In this document: piece after piece, positions 51,776 to 63,659 of the stretch
Numbering within the stretch: the first letter of the stretch is position 1
How the letters are laid out: each line of letters begins with the position of its first letter
Assembly: GCA_030144725.1 (NCBI GenBank)
Contig: JASKMD010000016.1
Location: 2,907,567-2,971,566, forward strand
Direction: 5' to 3'
DNA: 64,000 bases
Source of the DNA: Haematococcus lacustris
Taxonomy: Eukaryota; Chlorophyta; Chlorophyceae; Chlamydomonadales; Haematococcaceae
Program-made: the position numbers and the translations under genes
Notes under the pieces: generated by a model
Databases searched by the model: none
What the model saw: only the letters and a program-made list of their open reading frames with translations
Told to the model about the DNA's origin: nothing

Positions 51776-52142
51776 GACTGAGGGGCAGTAAGAGCAGTGA
51801 GGGGGAGGAGCGGGAGGGGCCAGGCTCTGGAGCCCACCTGACCCCCGCATACGCAGCAGCTGCCTCAGCCACAGTGGCAGCAGCAGCAGCAGGAGCAGCA
51901 GGAGCAGCAGCAGCAGCATCGACGGGGGTGGAGGAGCACAAGCAGCAGAATCAGCAGCAGCGGCTGCGGCAGCAGGAGAAGGAGCAGCAGCAGCAGCAGC
52001 AGCGCCAACATGAGGCGGAGGAGGAGGAGGAGCAGGAGGAGGAGGAGGTGTTGAAGTCGGTGGCTTCTGACGAGAGTGTGAGGGGGAGCACTAGCAACCT
52101 CATCACCCTGGACTGGGCGCCAGGCGGCCCCCAGGTGCCCAG

Positions 52143-52176
<34 letters not shown>

Positions 52177-53382
52177 GGGGCAGCAGGGGAGGCCCATGCT
52201 ACAGCCATGCCCAGCCTAGTCACACTTGGCCCAGGCCAGGTCACACCCCCAGCTACACTTGTGACCAGCACAGCCACACTCTTCGAACCAGGTGTGAGGG
52301 GTGTGACACGCAGTGGGGTGGAACAGGGTGGGGCCACGGCCGCCCCCCCCAGCCCTGCGGGGTCCCCCACCAGCAGTCCAGCCGGCAGCAGCGAGCTGTC
52401 ATCTGTCAGCAGCATGGGCCATGACTACGGCAGCAGCAGCAGCCCCCCCACCCCACCGGCCCACCCAGCTGAGCAAGGGGTGGTCGGGGGGGTGGCGGCA
52501 GACCCACCCCCCATGGCCCAGGGCCTGGGTGGGGGGGTAGGCGGGGGGCTTGTGGGAGGTGTGGGGCAGCTTCCGGGGGAGGGGTCCGGTCCCCAGTCTG
52601 ACCAGGCAGCTGAGGTGCAGCAGGTGCTGCTGCTGGCGGAGGACATTGGGATGTCAGCGGCTGAGGATTACATTGCAGGGCTGGCTGGGGGGGTGGGCAG
52701 CTCAGCAGCGGGGGAGCAGCGGGCGGGGCAGGCTGGCCGGGGGGGAGCAGCAGGGGAGGGGGGCAGGGGCCGGCTGCTTGGTCAGGGGGCTGGCGTCAGG
52801 GGTGATGGGCCTGCACAGGGGGAAGGGGGGGAGGGGGTGGGGAGGGGGGCTGGGGCGTCAGGGCCGGCCCTCCCCCCAGACTCACTCTCTGCCACAGCCC
52901 AGCCACCGCTGCCTGCTGCTGCTGCTGCCGCCCCCCCTGCCCCCCCTCAGCCGCCTCCGGCCCGTCAGGGCAGCCAGCCTGCCGCCAGGTCCACCTGGGG
53001 CATTGGCACCTTCCTTGCCAGGCTGACCGGCCGGTCACGCTCAACCGCTGCAACCGACACCCAGGGCCTGGCTGCGGGTGGCAGCACAGGGCTTGCAGCA
53101 GGCAATGGGGCAGGGGAGCGGGCCCCAACCGCCGCAACCGCTACAACCACTTCGGCCGTTTCAACCGCTTCAACTGCTGCAACCGACACCTCAAGTCTTG
53201 CAGTAGAAGGGGATACGGAGGCAGCAGCTGCTCCAGCGGAGCAGGGAGGAGAGGGGGACGGGGGAGACAGCAGCTCAGCAGCAGTGGGTCAGGGGGCGGG
53301 CCAGGAGGGGGTCCAGGGCAGCAGCCCCCCCCCCCTCGTTGCCTGCTCAGGCCACCTCCCCCCTAGCCTCAGCAGCTGGTGC
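51776..53382 (+). CDS. TLDc gene, exon 7: Glu/Gln-rich and Ala/Gly-rich region
   Basis: Continues from exon 6 in phase and is open to a stop at 53383. Features in order: GLRGSKSSEGEEREGPGSGA; a Gln/Glu-rich coiled-coil candidate (QQRLRQQEKEQQQ, then EEEEEQEEEEVLKSVASDES); TSNLITLDWAPGGPQVPSQ; a polyQ tract; Thr/Val-rich LVTLGPGQVTPPATLVTS; Ser-rich SSELSSVSSMGHDYGSSSS; an acidic-helix block AAEVQQVLLLAEDIGMSAAE; TWGIGTFLARLTGRSRST; and a Thr/Ala-rich AAT repeat. In the C-run at 53327-53336 the sequence leaves the frame that continues PAQATSPLASAAGADPGIEG, so the stop is probably not real. Confidence 0.55.
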
Positions 53383-54070
53383 TGATCCTGGCATTGAGGG
53401 GCTGGGGGAGGTGCTGGCAGCAACACAGGTGGCGGGGCAGCCAGGCCACGCCCTCCCCATGGACGCCGCCCCCCCCACCCCCCTCCCCCCTAATGCGGGG
53501 GTGGGGTCGGGCCATGCTAGCGCTGCCGACACAGCCCCCCCTGTTGCACCCGGTCACTCTGAAGCCATGACCGCCATGACCACAGCAGCACCCACCCCCC
53601 ACCCCCAGCAGCAGCAGCGTCGCCAGTCCTGAGGTTTCAGCCACTCCAGCTGCTGCTGCTCCTGACGAGGGGGGGCGAGCAGGCCCTGCCTCTGGCCCCC
53701 TCACGGTGGGAGGGCCAGCCCTGGGTGCTGCTGCTGCTGCTGCTGCTGCTGCTTGCCTCCCCCCCCACCCCCCCCAGCCCCACCCCCAGTATGCTGACTC
53801 AGCAGACGCCCTGAGGCATGGGGAGGTGAGAGCCAGGTCAGGGGGGCACAGCTCCAGGCTGTCAGCCAGCATGACCCGCCCCCCCCCCCTTGGGCCTCGC
53901 TGCCTTGCTGGGTCACCCTGCTGGCCTTGAGTGTCAGGGGGGTCAAGGGGGGCAGGGGGGGCAGGGGGGGGAGGGGCACAGCTTGGCAGCGCCCCCGGCT
54001 GTGGCCCATGCGCCTCTGGCGGCAGACGGCAGTGTAGCAGCAGCGGCAGCAGGAAGGGGAGGAGGAGGGG

Positions 54071-54120
<50 letters not shown>

Positions 54121-54153
54121 GCAGGAGCCGCAGGGCAGTAGGAGCGCAGTAGC

Positions 54154-54185
<32 letters not shown>

Positions 54186-57100
54186 GCATGGCAGCGGCAC
54201 TGGCGCTGGGCAGGCAGAGCAGCAGCACGGCAGTGCAGGGTGTGGCACCTGACCTGGGCAGCAGCAGCCTGGCGGCAGGGGAGACAGCAGGCGGGCTGGG
54301 CAGGACGCTGGGTGAAGCAGCAGAGGGGGAGCAGCAGGGGGCAGGAGTGCAGAGCAGAGGGTTGGAGGGTGGCTTAGTAAAACATGGAAGGGGAGAGGAG
54401 GGGGGGGGAGGGGCAGGGGGGGCTGCATGGAGCCCATGGGAGGGCAGCTGTGGGGGTTAGGGGGGGGGGGAGAGGGGGGGGCCCTGCCTGCCTCCCTAGG
54501 CCTGCCTGGGGTCCCCCTGACAGCAGCAGCAGCAGCAGCAGCAGGGGGGGGGTCTGACGTCACGGCAGAGACTGCACCTCCCTTGGCCCAGGGCGAGGGG
54601 CCCCAGGCGGCATTGGCCGAACCCCTGCCTCAGGAGCAGCCGGCAGCTCGGGTGAGGGTGAGGGGGCTGGGGGTGGGGGCAGAGGGCCCTGAGAGGGGGG
54701 GTAGCTGGGAAGGAGGGGGGTGCAGGAGGAAGAGCAGGAGGGTGCGGGTGAGGGTGTGGAAGATGGAGGGAGGGTGCAGCACGGTGGGGTGGTGGCAGTG
54801 GGTCGTGACAGCAGCAGGGGGGAGGGAGACGATACCTCACAGGCACTGGGTCAGGGGGCCGGGCCAGGAGGGGGTCCAGGGCAGCAGCCCTCCCCCCTCG
54901 TTGCCTGCTCAGGCCACCTCCCCCCTGGCCTCAGCAGCTGGTGCTGGTGCCTGGCATTGAGGGTCTGGGGGAGGTGCTGGCAGCAGCACAGGTGGCGGGG
55001 CAGCCAGGCCACGCCCCCCCCATGGACGCCGCCCCCCCCACCCCCCTCCCCCTTGATGCGGGGTTGGGGTCGGGCCATGCTAGTGCTGCCGACACAGCCC
55101 CCCTGCTGGTGGCTGTGCGCCCTGGTCACTCTGAAGCCATGACCGCCCTGACTACCAGCAGCAGCAGCATGAACACCAGCAGCAACACCAGCACCAGGAC
55201 CATTCCAATGACCGCCCTGACCACCCCACCACCAGCTCCACGCTGCAAGGCCCCGAGTTGCAGCCACTGAGGCGGGGGTAACGGCAGGCCCTGCCTCTGC
55301 CCCCCTCACCATGGGAGCACAGCCCTGGCGCTGCGGCTGCGGGCGTGCGGTGCTGCTGCTCTTGCCTCCCCCACCCCACCCCGCCCCACCCCCAGTTCTG
55401 CTGACTCAGCAGATGGCCAGGGGCCTGGTGGGGGAGGGGGTGGTGTGGGCCAGGGTGTCCGCCCCCCTGCCCCTGATGCCCTGCATGAGGGTGTTGACGA
55501 GGCCCTGGGTGGTGAGGGGGAGGGGGTAGGGGGTGCGGGTGGCAGTGGCTCCGGGTCATTCTGAGGTGGTCAGGGCGTCAGGCAGCAGCACCGCAGCAAT
55601 GCAATTGGCAGGCAGCCAGGCAGCAGACGAGCAGCGGGCAATGGGGCTGGGCAGCAGCACCGCAGCAGACGAGCAGCGGGCAAGGGGCTGGGCAGCAGCA
55701 CCGCAGCAGCCGATTCTGTTGGTTTGGACGAACTCACAGCGGTCGAGGATGAGGTGGAGCGGGCAGGGACGCGGCCATGCAGCTGCGGGGGGCTGGCGGC
55801 ACCGAGCAGCAGGCCTGCTAGCCGGCCTCGTGGGCGCATCCGTGTCGGGCAGTGGGCATGCCGCGAGCGCCGTGGATCCCCCGAGCAGTCTGGTGACCCC
55901 AGCCCTGCAGCCTGGCCATCCCCCCCTTCCCTCGAGGCTGCAGGTGGAGGGGCAGTCGGGGCAGCGTGGCTCGCCGAGGACAGGGCAGCCTGGGCAACAG
56001 CAGCCTGGGCAGCTCCTTACCGCCCTCCCCGTTGCTGCGGAGAGTCGAGGATTGGTGCCGCAGCCAGGCCAGCAGCAGCCCAGGGCATCCAGGCAGTCAG
56101 GCGCAGGACAGCCAGCAGTGAACCTACTAGACGCTGGAAGTGCGGCGTTTGGTGCTGGGCCCGCTGACCAGCAGCCCTACCCTGGCCCCCTCACGCACAC
56201 TGACTCCACCGAGGCTGACAGCCAGGCCCATGCTTTGACAGGGCAGAGCAGCCGTGATGCTTCCTCCTCACGGTCCATGCACCGCTCCGCGAGCCTCGAG
56301 GTGCAGTCCTCAGTCCACGAAGATTCCTCGAGCCTTGCTGGTCTCGTGGGGGATGCATCCGAGGCACACGAACCTGGTCTGGTGGGGTCGGTTGGGCTGG
56401 GGGCGGCTGGCACGGTGGCAATGGTGGGGGCTGGCGTGGTTGGGGTGGGTGCCCTGGCAGCCGGTTCAGCAGCAGCAGCAGCAGCAGGCAGCAGCAGCAG
56501 CCATGGTGGGAGGGGGCGCCCTGGCGGCGGGCTTGGCTACAGCGGGCAGGTCAGCAGCTGGGGCGGCAGGAGTGGGGGAGGTGGCGGTGGGAAGCTTGGA
56601 AGGGTCAGGGGGGAAGGCGAAGGAGGGCAGCCAGATTGTGCAAGAGGTTGGGGAGGGGGTGGGGGTGGGGGAGGAGGGAGGGGGTGGGCACATGATGGTC
56701 GTGATGCCGCCCCCAGTTCGCGCAGAGGATGCCTCCCAGGCGGCATTGCCTGAACCCCTGGCTCAGGAGCAGCCGGCAGCTCGGGTGAGGGTGAGGGGGC
56801 TGGGGGCAGAGGGCCCTGAGAGGGGGGTACTGGGAAGGAGGGGGGTGCAGGAGGATGAGCAGGAGGGTGAGGGTGTGGAAGATGGAGAGAGGGTGCAGCA
56901 CGGTGGCGTGGTGGCAGTGGGTCGTGACAGCAGCAGGGGGGAGGGGGGCACCAGACTGGTCAGGCCAGGCCGTGCTGGTGCTGCCGACACAGCCCCCCTG
57001 CTGGTGGCTGTTGCGCCCGGTCACTCTGAAGCCATGACCGCCCTGACTACCAGCAGCAGCAGCACACCAGCAGCAACACCAGCACCATGACCATTCCAAT

Positions 57101-58528
57101 GACCGCCCTGACCTACCCCACCACCAGCACCACGAGGGAAGGCCCCGAGGTTGCAGCCACTAAGGCGGGTGGTAACGGCAGTCCCTGCCTCTGGCCCCCT
57201 CACCATGGGAACATCCGGCCTGGCTGCGGCGGCTGCTGCTGCTCTTGCCTCCCCCACCCCACCCCGCCCCACCCCCAGTTCTGCTGACTCGGCAGATGGC
57301 CAGGCACCCGCTGGGGGAGGGGGTGGTGTTGGCCAGGGTGTCCGCCCCCCTGCCCCTGACGCCCTGCATGAGGGTGTGGACGAGGCCTTGGGTGGTGAAG
57401 GGGAGGGGGAGGGGGTGCGGGTGGCAGTGGCTCCGGGTCATTCTGAGGTGGTCAGGGCGCCAGGCAGCAGCACCGCAGCAATGCAATTGGCAGGCAGCCA
57501 GGCAGCAGACGAGCAGCGGGCAACGGGGCTGGGCAGCAGCACCGCAGCAGACGAGCCTGTTGGTTTGGACGAACTCACAGCGGTCGAGGATGAGGTGGGC
57601 GGGCAGGGACCCGGCCATGCAGCTGCGGGGGGCTGGCGGCACCGAGCAGCAGGTTTCTTGGCCGGCCTCGTGGGCGCATCCGTGTCGGGCAGTGGGCATG
57701 CCGCGAGCGCCGTGGATTCCCCGAGCAGTCTGGTGACCCCAGCCCTGCAGCCTGGCCATCCCCCCCTTCCCTCGAGGCTGCAGGTGGAGGGGCAGTCGGA
57801 GCAGCGTGGCTTGCCGAGGACAGGGCAGCCTGGGCACAGCAGCCTGGGCAGCTCCTTACCGCCCTCCCCGTTGCTGCGGAGAGTCGAGGATTGGTGCCGC
57901 AGCCAGGCCAGCAGCAGCCCAGGGCATCCAGGCAGCCAGGCGCCGGACGCCAGCAGTGGACCTACTAGACGCTGGCAGTGCGACAGGCGAGATGGGGCCA
58001 GGCCAGGAATCAGAAATTCTGTCCGCTGGCCCTCCAGGTGAGCTCCAAAACCGCCCTGGTGCAGGGCTGGGGTCAGGCCAGCCTGCCCCTGCTGCTCCCG
58101 CGACTGGCCTGCCCAGCAGCCCCCCCTTGGAGCCTGATGAGGGCCACCTGCTGCTGGGTGGGGGTGAGGTGGCAGCGCATGGTGGGCAGCCAGGGGCATT
58201 GGGTGCGGCGTTTGGCGCAGGGCCCGCTGACCAGCAGCCCTACCCTGGCCCCCTCACGCACACCGACACCACCGAGGCTGACAGCCAGGCCCATGCTTCG
58301 ACAGGGCAGAGCAGCCGTGATGCTTCCTCCTCACGGTCATGCACGCTCCCCGAGCCTCGAGGTGCAGTCCTCAGTCCACGAAGATTCCTCGAGCCTTGCT
58401 GGTCTCGTGGGGGATGCATCCAAGGCACACGAACCTGGTCTGGTGGGGTCGGTTGGGCTGGGGGCGGCTGGCACGGTGGCAATGGTGGGGGCTGGCGTGG
58501 TTGGGGTGGGTGCCCTGGCAGCGCGGTT

Positions 58529-58563
<35 letters not shown>

Positions 58564-58700
58564 ATGGTGGGAGGGGGCGCCCTGGCGGCGGGCTTGGCTA
58601 CAGCGGGCATGTCAGCAGCAGGGGCGGCAGGAGGTGGGGGAGGTGGCGGTGGGAGGCTTGGAAGGGTCAGGGGGGGAGGCAGAGGAGGGCAGGCAGGGGG
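53296..58700 (+). repeat. Tandem array of ~1.6-2.1-kb coding modules
   Basis: Blocks starting with GGGCCAGGAGGGGGTCCAGG recur at about 53300 and 54860. A block containing GCTGCCGACACAGCCCCCCT recurs at about 53523, 55086 and 56982. The stretch from 55381 reappears from 57264 (offset about 1.84-1.88 kb) with only scattered differences and one ~40-bp indel near 55.66 kb. Encoded repeats include IEGLGEVLAA.QVAGQPGHA, PASGPLT..., SADSADGQ, GWRHRAAG.LAGLVGASVSG and DELTAVEDEV. Frame changes in each copy fall at different places. Confidence 0.8.
53386..57950 (+). CDS. Modular continuation of the giant gene (frames broken)
   Basis: Protein-like sequence is present throughout but in changing frames: 53339-53632 (GIEGLGEVLAATQVAGQPGH), 53640-53930 (ALGAAAAAAAAACLPPHPPQ, YADSADALRHGEVRA), 54427-54960 (ALAEPLPQEQPAARVRVRGL), 54941-55270, 55533-56753 and 57151-57960. 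Sites such as CGG|GTGAGGGTGAGGG at about 54650 and 56785 look like donors, so some changes may be introns; others lie in C- or G-runs. No catalytic domain is seen; composition is Gly/Ala/Ser/Pro/Gln-rich. I treat the whole as exons of the TLDc gene, but a separate gene is possible. Confidence 0.4.
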
Positions 58701-61504
58701 TGCAGGAGGCTGGGGACGGGGAGGGTGAGGAGTTCCGGGGGGGCCTGGGCAGTGGGGGCAGTGGGGGCAGCAGCCAATACATCTATCCAGGGGATGCATC
58801 CACGGCCCACGAGCTCCCAGTCAGCCCGGCATCAGGTCTCAGCCCTCGTGGTCCTGGTGCCGGCAGCCAAGAGCTTGCGGAGGGGGGAGGGAGCTTGATG
58901 CAGTCTGTCCTTGCCAGCGTCTCAGCTGCGAGTGGGGAGGGCGAGGAGGGGGCAGCGGGCCAGGGCAGTGCCGGCCTGGGGCCATGCAGTATGGCTGACC
59001 TGGTGCCCTCCCTCACCTCCTGCCCCCCCTTGGCCCTAGGCGCAGCGCAGGGCCCAGCCTCCAACCCCCTGCAGAGCCTGTCACAGGAGGCGCTGGCTGA
59101 GCAGCTGTGCGGCCTCGTGCCCTTCGTCAGCCCCTCGAACAGGGGCAGCACACACCTTTCGCAGCAGCCTGGGCAGCAGCGGGGGGTGGGGCAGCCTGGG
59201 CAGCAGCAGGCCGGGCAGTCCAGCCACCTCAGTGCCCAGCTGCCAGGAGCGAGCTTTGCGGACGTTGTCAGTGCGGCAGGCGAGATGGGGCCAGGCCAGG
59301 AGTCAGGTCAGCTGCCGTCTGCTGGACTTCCAGGTGAGCTCCACAACAGACCTGGTGCAGGGCTCAGGGAATGCCATGTGCTGCTGGGTGGGGGCGGGGT
59401 GGCAGCGGATGGTGGGCAGCCAGGGGCATTGGATGCGGCGTTTGGTGCAGGGCCCGCTGACCAGCACCCTTACCCTGGCCCCCTCATGCACACCGACACC
59501 ACCGAGGCTGACAGCAAGGCGTCTGCTGCGAGGGGGCAGAGCAGCTGTGACACTTCCTTTGCAGGGTCCACACACGAGTCCACGAGCCTCGAGATGGCGT
59601 CCCAATGTAATGGGGATTCCTCGAGCTACAACGATCACGTGCAAGATGCATCCTTAGTACACGAACTCACCGACAGCCCAGCCGCAGGCCTTGGCTCCCA
59701 GATCCCACGCCAACCTTTCCCGGTGGATGATCAACAGCTGGTCGAGCAGGCCGCTGCGTTTGTGCCCTTTGTGACGGAGGAGCTGCCACCCTCAACACGA
59801 GTGGCCTACCTCAGCCCACCAGCAGACGCAGGGCTCAGCGGCGGGTGGGAGGCGCTGGATGCTCCAGCAGGCCTCGAGCAGGGCGGGATGAGCAGCTCAA
59901 TGTCTGGGTCTGGGTCTGGGCCTGAGTCTGAGTCTGAGTCTGGGTCTGAGTCTGAGTCTGAGGCCAAGTCCGAGGCCAAGTCACAGGCAGGGTTGGAGTC
60001 AAGGCCCGAGTCTGAGGCTGAGACTGAGGCAGGGCCTGAGTGTGAACCTGAAGCTGGATCCGAGTCTGGGGTTGAGGCTGAGGCTGAGCCTGAGGCTGAG
60101 CCGGGTGCAACGGGCGGGCTCGCGGGGCTCAAGGCTCGCGGCTCTCCCCAGCGTCCCCCCAGCAGCCCCAGTCTTGGCCGGCCTGGCCAGCTGGGGGGCC
60201 AGCACCTCAGCCTGCTGTCAGGCACCCTCCCCCTCCCCCTCCCCCTCCAGCCAGGCGGCACTGACCAGGGCGAAAGCCTGGCGCTGAGCCAAGCACTGAG
60301 AGGTGAGGTGACTGGCCGCCAACTTTCCCAGCAACTTTCCCAGCAGCCCAGCCAACAGCTTGGCCAGCAGCCCAGCCAGCAATTGGACCAGGCCTCGTCC
60401 TTCCCCGACGCTGGCACCGCAGGTGATCAGGCGACTACCCTGGGACTCGAGGGGCGGGCCACAAGCAGTGGAGCGGCCTACCCCCTGCTGCCACCCGCCC
60501 CCTCCTTCCTCCCCTCCTCCCCTCCCTCCCTCCTCCCCTCCTCCCCTCCCTCCCTCCGCCCCTCCTCCCCTCCCTCCCTCCGCCCCTCCCTCCTCCCCTC
60601 CTCCCCTGCAGATGGCCTGGCAGCCACTCAGGGCCTGGTGGACAGCAGCAGGGGGCAGGCAGTGGGCGGCGTCCTGGCCAGGGAGTTGGTGCGGGGCGCT
60701 GAGGGGGAGGATGTGCAGGTCGAAGCTGGTGAGCAGCTGGGTGGTGGGATGGTGGAAGCTGGTGAGCAGCTGCAGGACAGCCAGGCAGAAGCTGCTGGGC
60801 AGCTGCCAGCAACCAACCTGTTCGGTTACACCCCTGACCAGATGCGGTCTGCCTCGCCTCGTGGCTCGTGGATCGGTGGCTTCCCACCAGCTTCCCCCAG
60901 CCGCCTGAGTGTGACCCAGAGCCAGGGAAGTGTGACTCCCTCCCACCGCTCCTCATGGACAGGGGGGCTGTTCAGCACCCCAACCTCCCGGCGGAGCAGC
61001 CAGCAGCAGCTGTCCAGTCTGCTTGCCTCCAGCACCGCGGCGGGGCCCCGCAGCGAGCATGACGCGCAAGGGGCAGGGGAGGGGGGCGTGGCCGCCAGCA
61101 GCAGGAGCAGGGAGGCAGGCTGGGGGGGCCTCCTGCCGCCCTCACCCCTGGGGCCAGGAGGCATAGGCCGGGCTGCCCACAGGGCGTCAATGGGGGATCT
61201 GCCCCGCCGCTCCCCACCATCTCAAGGCACTGGTAGTGGGGGGGGCTGGGGCTGGGGGCGTGGGGCAGGGGCAGGGGCGGGGGCAGCGGGCGGCTGGCTG
61301 GCCAAGCTGCTGTCCCCTCAAGGAAGTCCTTCTCGCTTGTCTCTCGACGCCGGCAGCGGGAGGGGTAGGGGGTGGAGGCATCCAGGGGGAGCAGGTGGCA
61401 GCAAGGGGCACCCCCTCCTGCTGCTGCTGCTGCTGCTGCTGTCAGGGCTGAGGGGGCCCCTGCTGGTGTGGGCACCTGGTTCAACACGCCTGCAGCCAGG
61501 CAGC
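57950..61504 (+). CDS. Giant gene, longest uninterrupted module (about 1,180 codons)
   Basis: An open frame to a stop at 61505, except that about 58340-58530 carries compensating indels relative to the copy at 56275-56465, so the residues there are probably misread. Contents: FGAGPADQQPYPGPLTHTDT; LPVSPASGLSPRGPGAGSQE; EALAEQLCGLVPFVSPSNRG; QQLVEQAAAFVPFVTEELPP; an acidic Ser-Glu repeat (59900-60110); QLSQQLSQQPSQQLGQQPS; a C/T-rich tract with intron-like ends (60423-60611, in phase either way); Ser/Arg-rich YTPDQMRSASPRGSWIGGFP with SPSRLSVTQSQGS, which looks like phosphorylation-site sequence; and Gly-rich GWLAKLLSPQGSPSRLSLD. Function unknown. Confidence 0.5.
60486..60608. repeat. CCTCCCCTCCTCCC pyrimidine repeat
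   Basis: Degenerate 10-14-bp C/T units directly before a CTGCAG|AT acceptor-like site. Either the 3' part of a 189-bp intron (60423-60611) or an in-frame Ser/Pro/Leu stretch. Confidence 0.8.
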
Positions 61505-62172
61505 TAGCAGCAGCAGCAGCAGCAGGAGGAGCAGGAGCAGCAGGAGCAGCAGCTGCAGGAGTAGGAGCAGCAGCAGCAGCCAGGCAGCCAGCAGCAGCAG
61601 GAGCAGCAGCACCAGGCTCTACCCAGCCTGGGGTCAGCGTCCCAGGCCAGGGGGCTGAGCTGGCTCCGAGTGGCGCTCCTCTGCAGCCTGCAGCTCAGCT
61701 TGCCCTCTCAAACACCAAGGAGGTCCAGGGTTCAGGGCAGGGGGCCATGGGGCAGCAGCAGGCGACCGGTGGGGTTGGGGGGCTGGAGGGAGGGCGTGGA
61801 GGGAGGGAGGGTCAGCAGCCACAGCTGTTTCAGCAGGCAGAGGAGGCAGCGTGAGGGCCGGGAGGCAACAGAGGGGGTCCAGGCACTGGACTTGCAGCAA
61901 GGAGGGAGGGTGGAGGGGGCTGGGCCGGGCGGCAGACCAGCAGGCAGGGAGGGGGAGCAGGGCAGGGGAGGGGCCTTAGCTGGTGTGGAGGGCCAGGGGA
62001 GGGGCGGAGGAGGGGGAAGGGGGGGGGCAGGGGAGGGGCCAGGGACCCCTGGCAGTGCTGCCCTCGAGCTTGAGGAGGAGGAGGAGGAGGCGGAGGCGGA
62101 GGCGGAGCAGGAGGAGCAGCAGCAGCTGGCTGAAGCCGCTGCTGCGGCAGGCAGGCCCTCACCCCAGCCCTA
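61505..62172 (+). CDS. Gln/Ala- and Glu-rich continuation (frames broken)
   Basis: Plus-strand sequence continues as Ala/Gln-rich (61500-61620), then TQPGVSVPGQGAELAPSGAP and ALSNTKEVQGSGQGAMGQQQ to a stop at 61852, then in another frame EATEGVQALDLQQGGRVEGA and an acidic AALELEEEEEEAEAEAEQEE to a stop at 62170. A C-rich acceptor TCCCCCAG|CCTCATC at about 62205 starts the next block. No domain recognised. Confidence 0.4.
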
Positions 62173-62205
62173 GCCCCAGCCGCCCGCCAACCTCCCCCAG
62201 CCTCA

Positions 62206-63659
62206 TCGGCCGTGCGGCGCGCCTGGCCGGCCTGGCTGCCTTAGGCACAGTGGGCGTGGTCGCTTCCGCGGGCTCCGTGGCTGCAGGGGCTGTGGTGGGG
62301 CTGGTGGGGCTGGGGGCGGCCGGCACGGTGGCAACCCTGGGGGCGGGGGCCCTGGGGGCGGGGGCTCTGGCAGCCGGTACAGCAGCAGCAGGGGCGGCTG
62401 TGGCAGGTTCGGCTGCTGCAGCCATGGTGGGAGGGGGCGCTGTGGCGGCGGGCTGTGGCTGCGGCGGGCACGTCAGCAGCGGGGGCGGCAGGGTCAGGGG
62501 GGGAGGCAGAGGAGGGCAGGCAGGTGGTGCAAGAGGCTGGGGAGGGGGCGGGGGAGGAGGGAGGGGGTGGGCGCATGAAGGCTGTGATGAATGAGCTGGC
62601 TGGCGTGGAGGGCGTGGAGGGGGCGGGGGGAGAGGGGGTGGGTGGAGAGTTGGCAGCTGGGTTACAGGAAGGGTGGGGCGGGGCGGGAGGGGGGGAAGGG
62701 GAGGGAAGCCAAGGGGGTCAGGGTGTTGGAGGCGGCAGTCTTGTAGGCCTCGCGGGGAATGCATCCGCGGCCCACGAACTCGCCGTCAGCCCGGCATCAG
62801 GCCTCAGCCCTCGTGGTCCTGGTGCCGGCAGCCCAGAGCTTGCGGAGGGTGGAGGGAGCCTGATGCAGTCTGTCCTTGCCAGCGTCTCACCAGCGAGTGG
62901 GGAGGGCGAGGAGGGGGCAGCGGGCCAGGGCAGTGCGGGCCTGGGGCCCTGCAGTACGGCTGACCTGGTGCCCTCCCTCACCTCCTGCCCCCCCTTGGCC
63001 CTAGGCGCAGCGCAGGGTCCAGCCTCCAACCCGCTGCAGACCCTGTCACAGGAGGCGCTGGCTGAGCAGCTGTCCGGCCTCGTGCCCTTCGTCAGCCCCT
63101 CCAACAGGGGCAGCACACACCTTCGCAGCAGCCTGGGCAGCAGCGGGGGGTGGGGCAGCCTGGGCAGCACAGGCGGGCAGTCCAGCCACCTCAGTGCCCA
63201 GCTGCCAGGAGCGAGCTTTGGGGGCAGTGGCAGTGCGGCAGGCGAGATGGGGCTGGGGTCGGGCCAGCCTGCCCCTGCTGCTCCCGCGACTGGCCTACCC
63301 AGCAGCCCCCCCTTGGAGCCTGATGAGGGCCACCTGCTGCTGGGTGGGGGCGGGGTGGCAGCGCAGGGTGGGCAGCCAGGGGCCTTGGGTGCGGCGTTTG
63401 GTGCAGGGCCCGCTGACCAGCAGCCCTACCCTGGCCCCCTCACCCACACCGACACCACCGAGGCTGACAGCCAGGCCCATGCTGCGAGGGGGCAGAGCAG
63501 CCGTGACACTTCCTCCTCAGGGTCCATGCACGGCTCCGCGAGCCTCGAGGTGCCGCCCCCAGTTTCGCGCAGGGGATGCATCCTCGGCACACGAATCTCA
63601 CAGACAGCCCAGCCGCAGGCCTTGGAGCCCAGGACTCGCCCAACATTGCCCAAGAGATG
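62206..63659 (+). CDS. Giant gene, glycine-zipper block and module copy
   Basis: Begins with the hydrophobic Gly/Ala segment (62206-62470), changes frame, then reads GGEAEEGRQVVQEAGEGAGE and the module LVGLAGNASAAHELAVSPAS ... EALAEQLSGLVPFVSPSNRG ... FGAGPADQQPYPGPLTHTDT ... GSMHGSASLEV. It is a diverged copy of 58.7-59.6 kb. A frame change near 63550-63560 leads to a stop at 63658 that is not present in the equivalent frame of the earlier copy. Confidence 0.45.

Larger units (their letters stand above)
56375..62470 (+). repeat. Glycine-zipper-like hydrophobic segments, three copies
   Basis: 56375-56465 (LVGSVGLGAAGTVAMVGAGV, then VGVGALAAG), 58436-58527 (same, in a shifted frame) and 62206-62470 (GLAALGTVGVVASAGSVAAG, LVGLGAAGTVATLGAGALGA, AAAMVGGGAVAAG). 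Repeated GxxxG spacing suggests membrane insertion or tight helix packing in an otherwise hydrophilic protein. Confidence 0.6.

Noticed and set aside
60423..60611. Definite intron in the giant gene
   Set aside because: Donor and acceptor fit, but the 189-bp segment is a multiple of three and open, so the sequence cannot decide.
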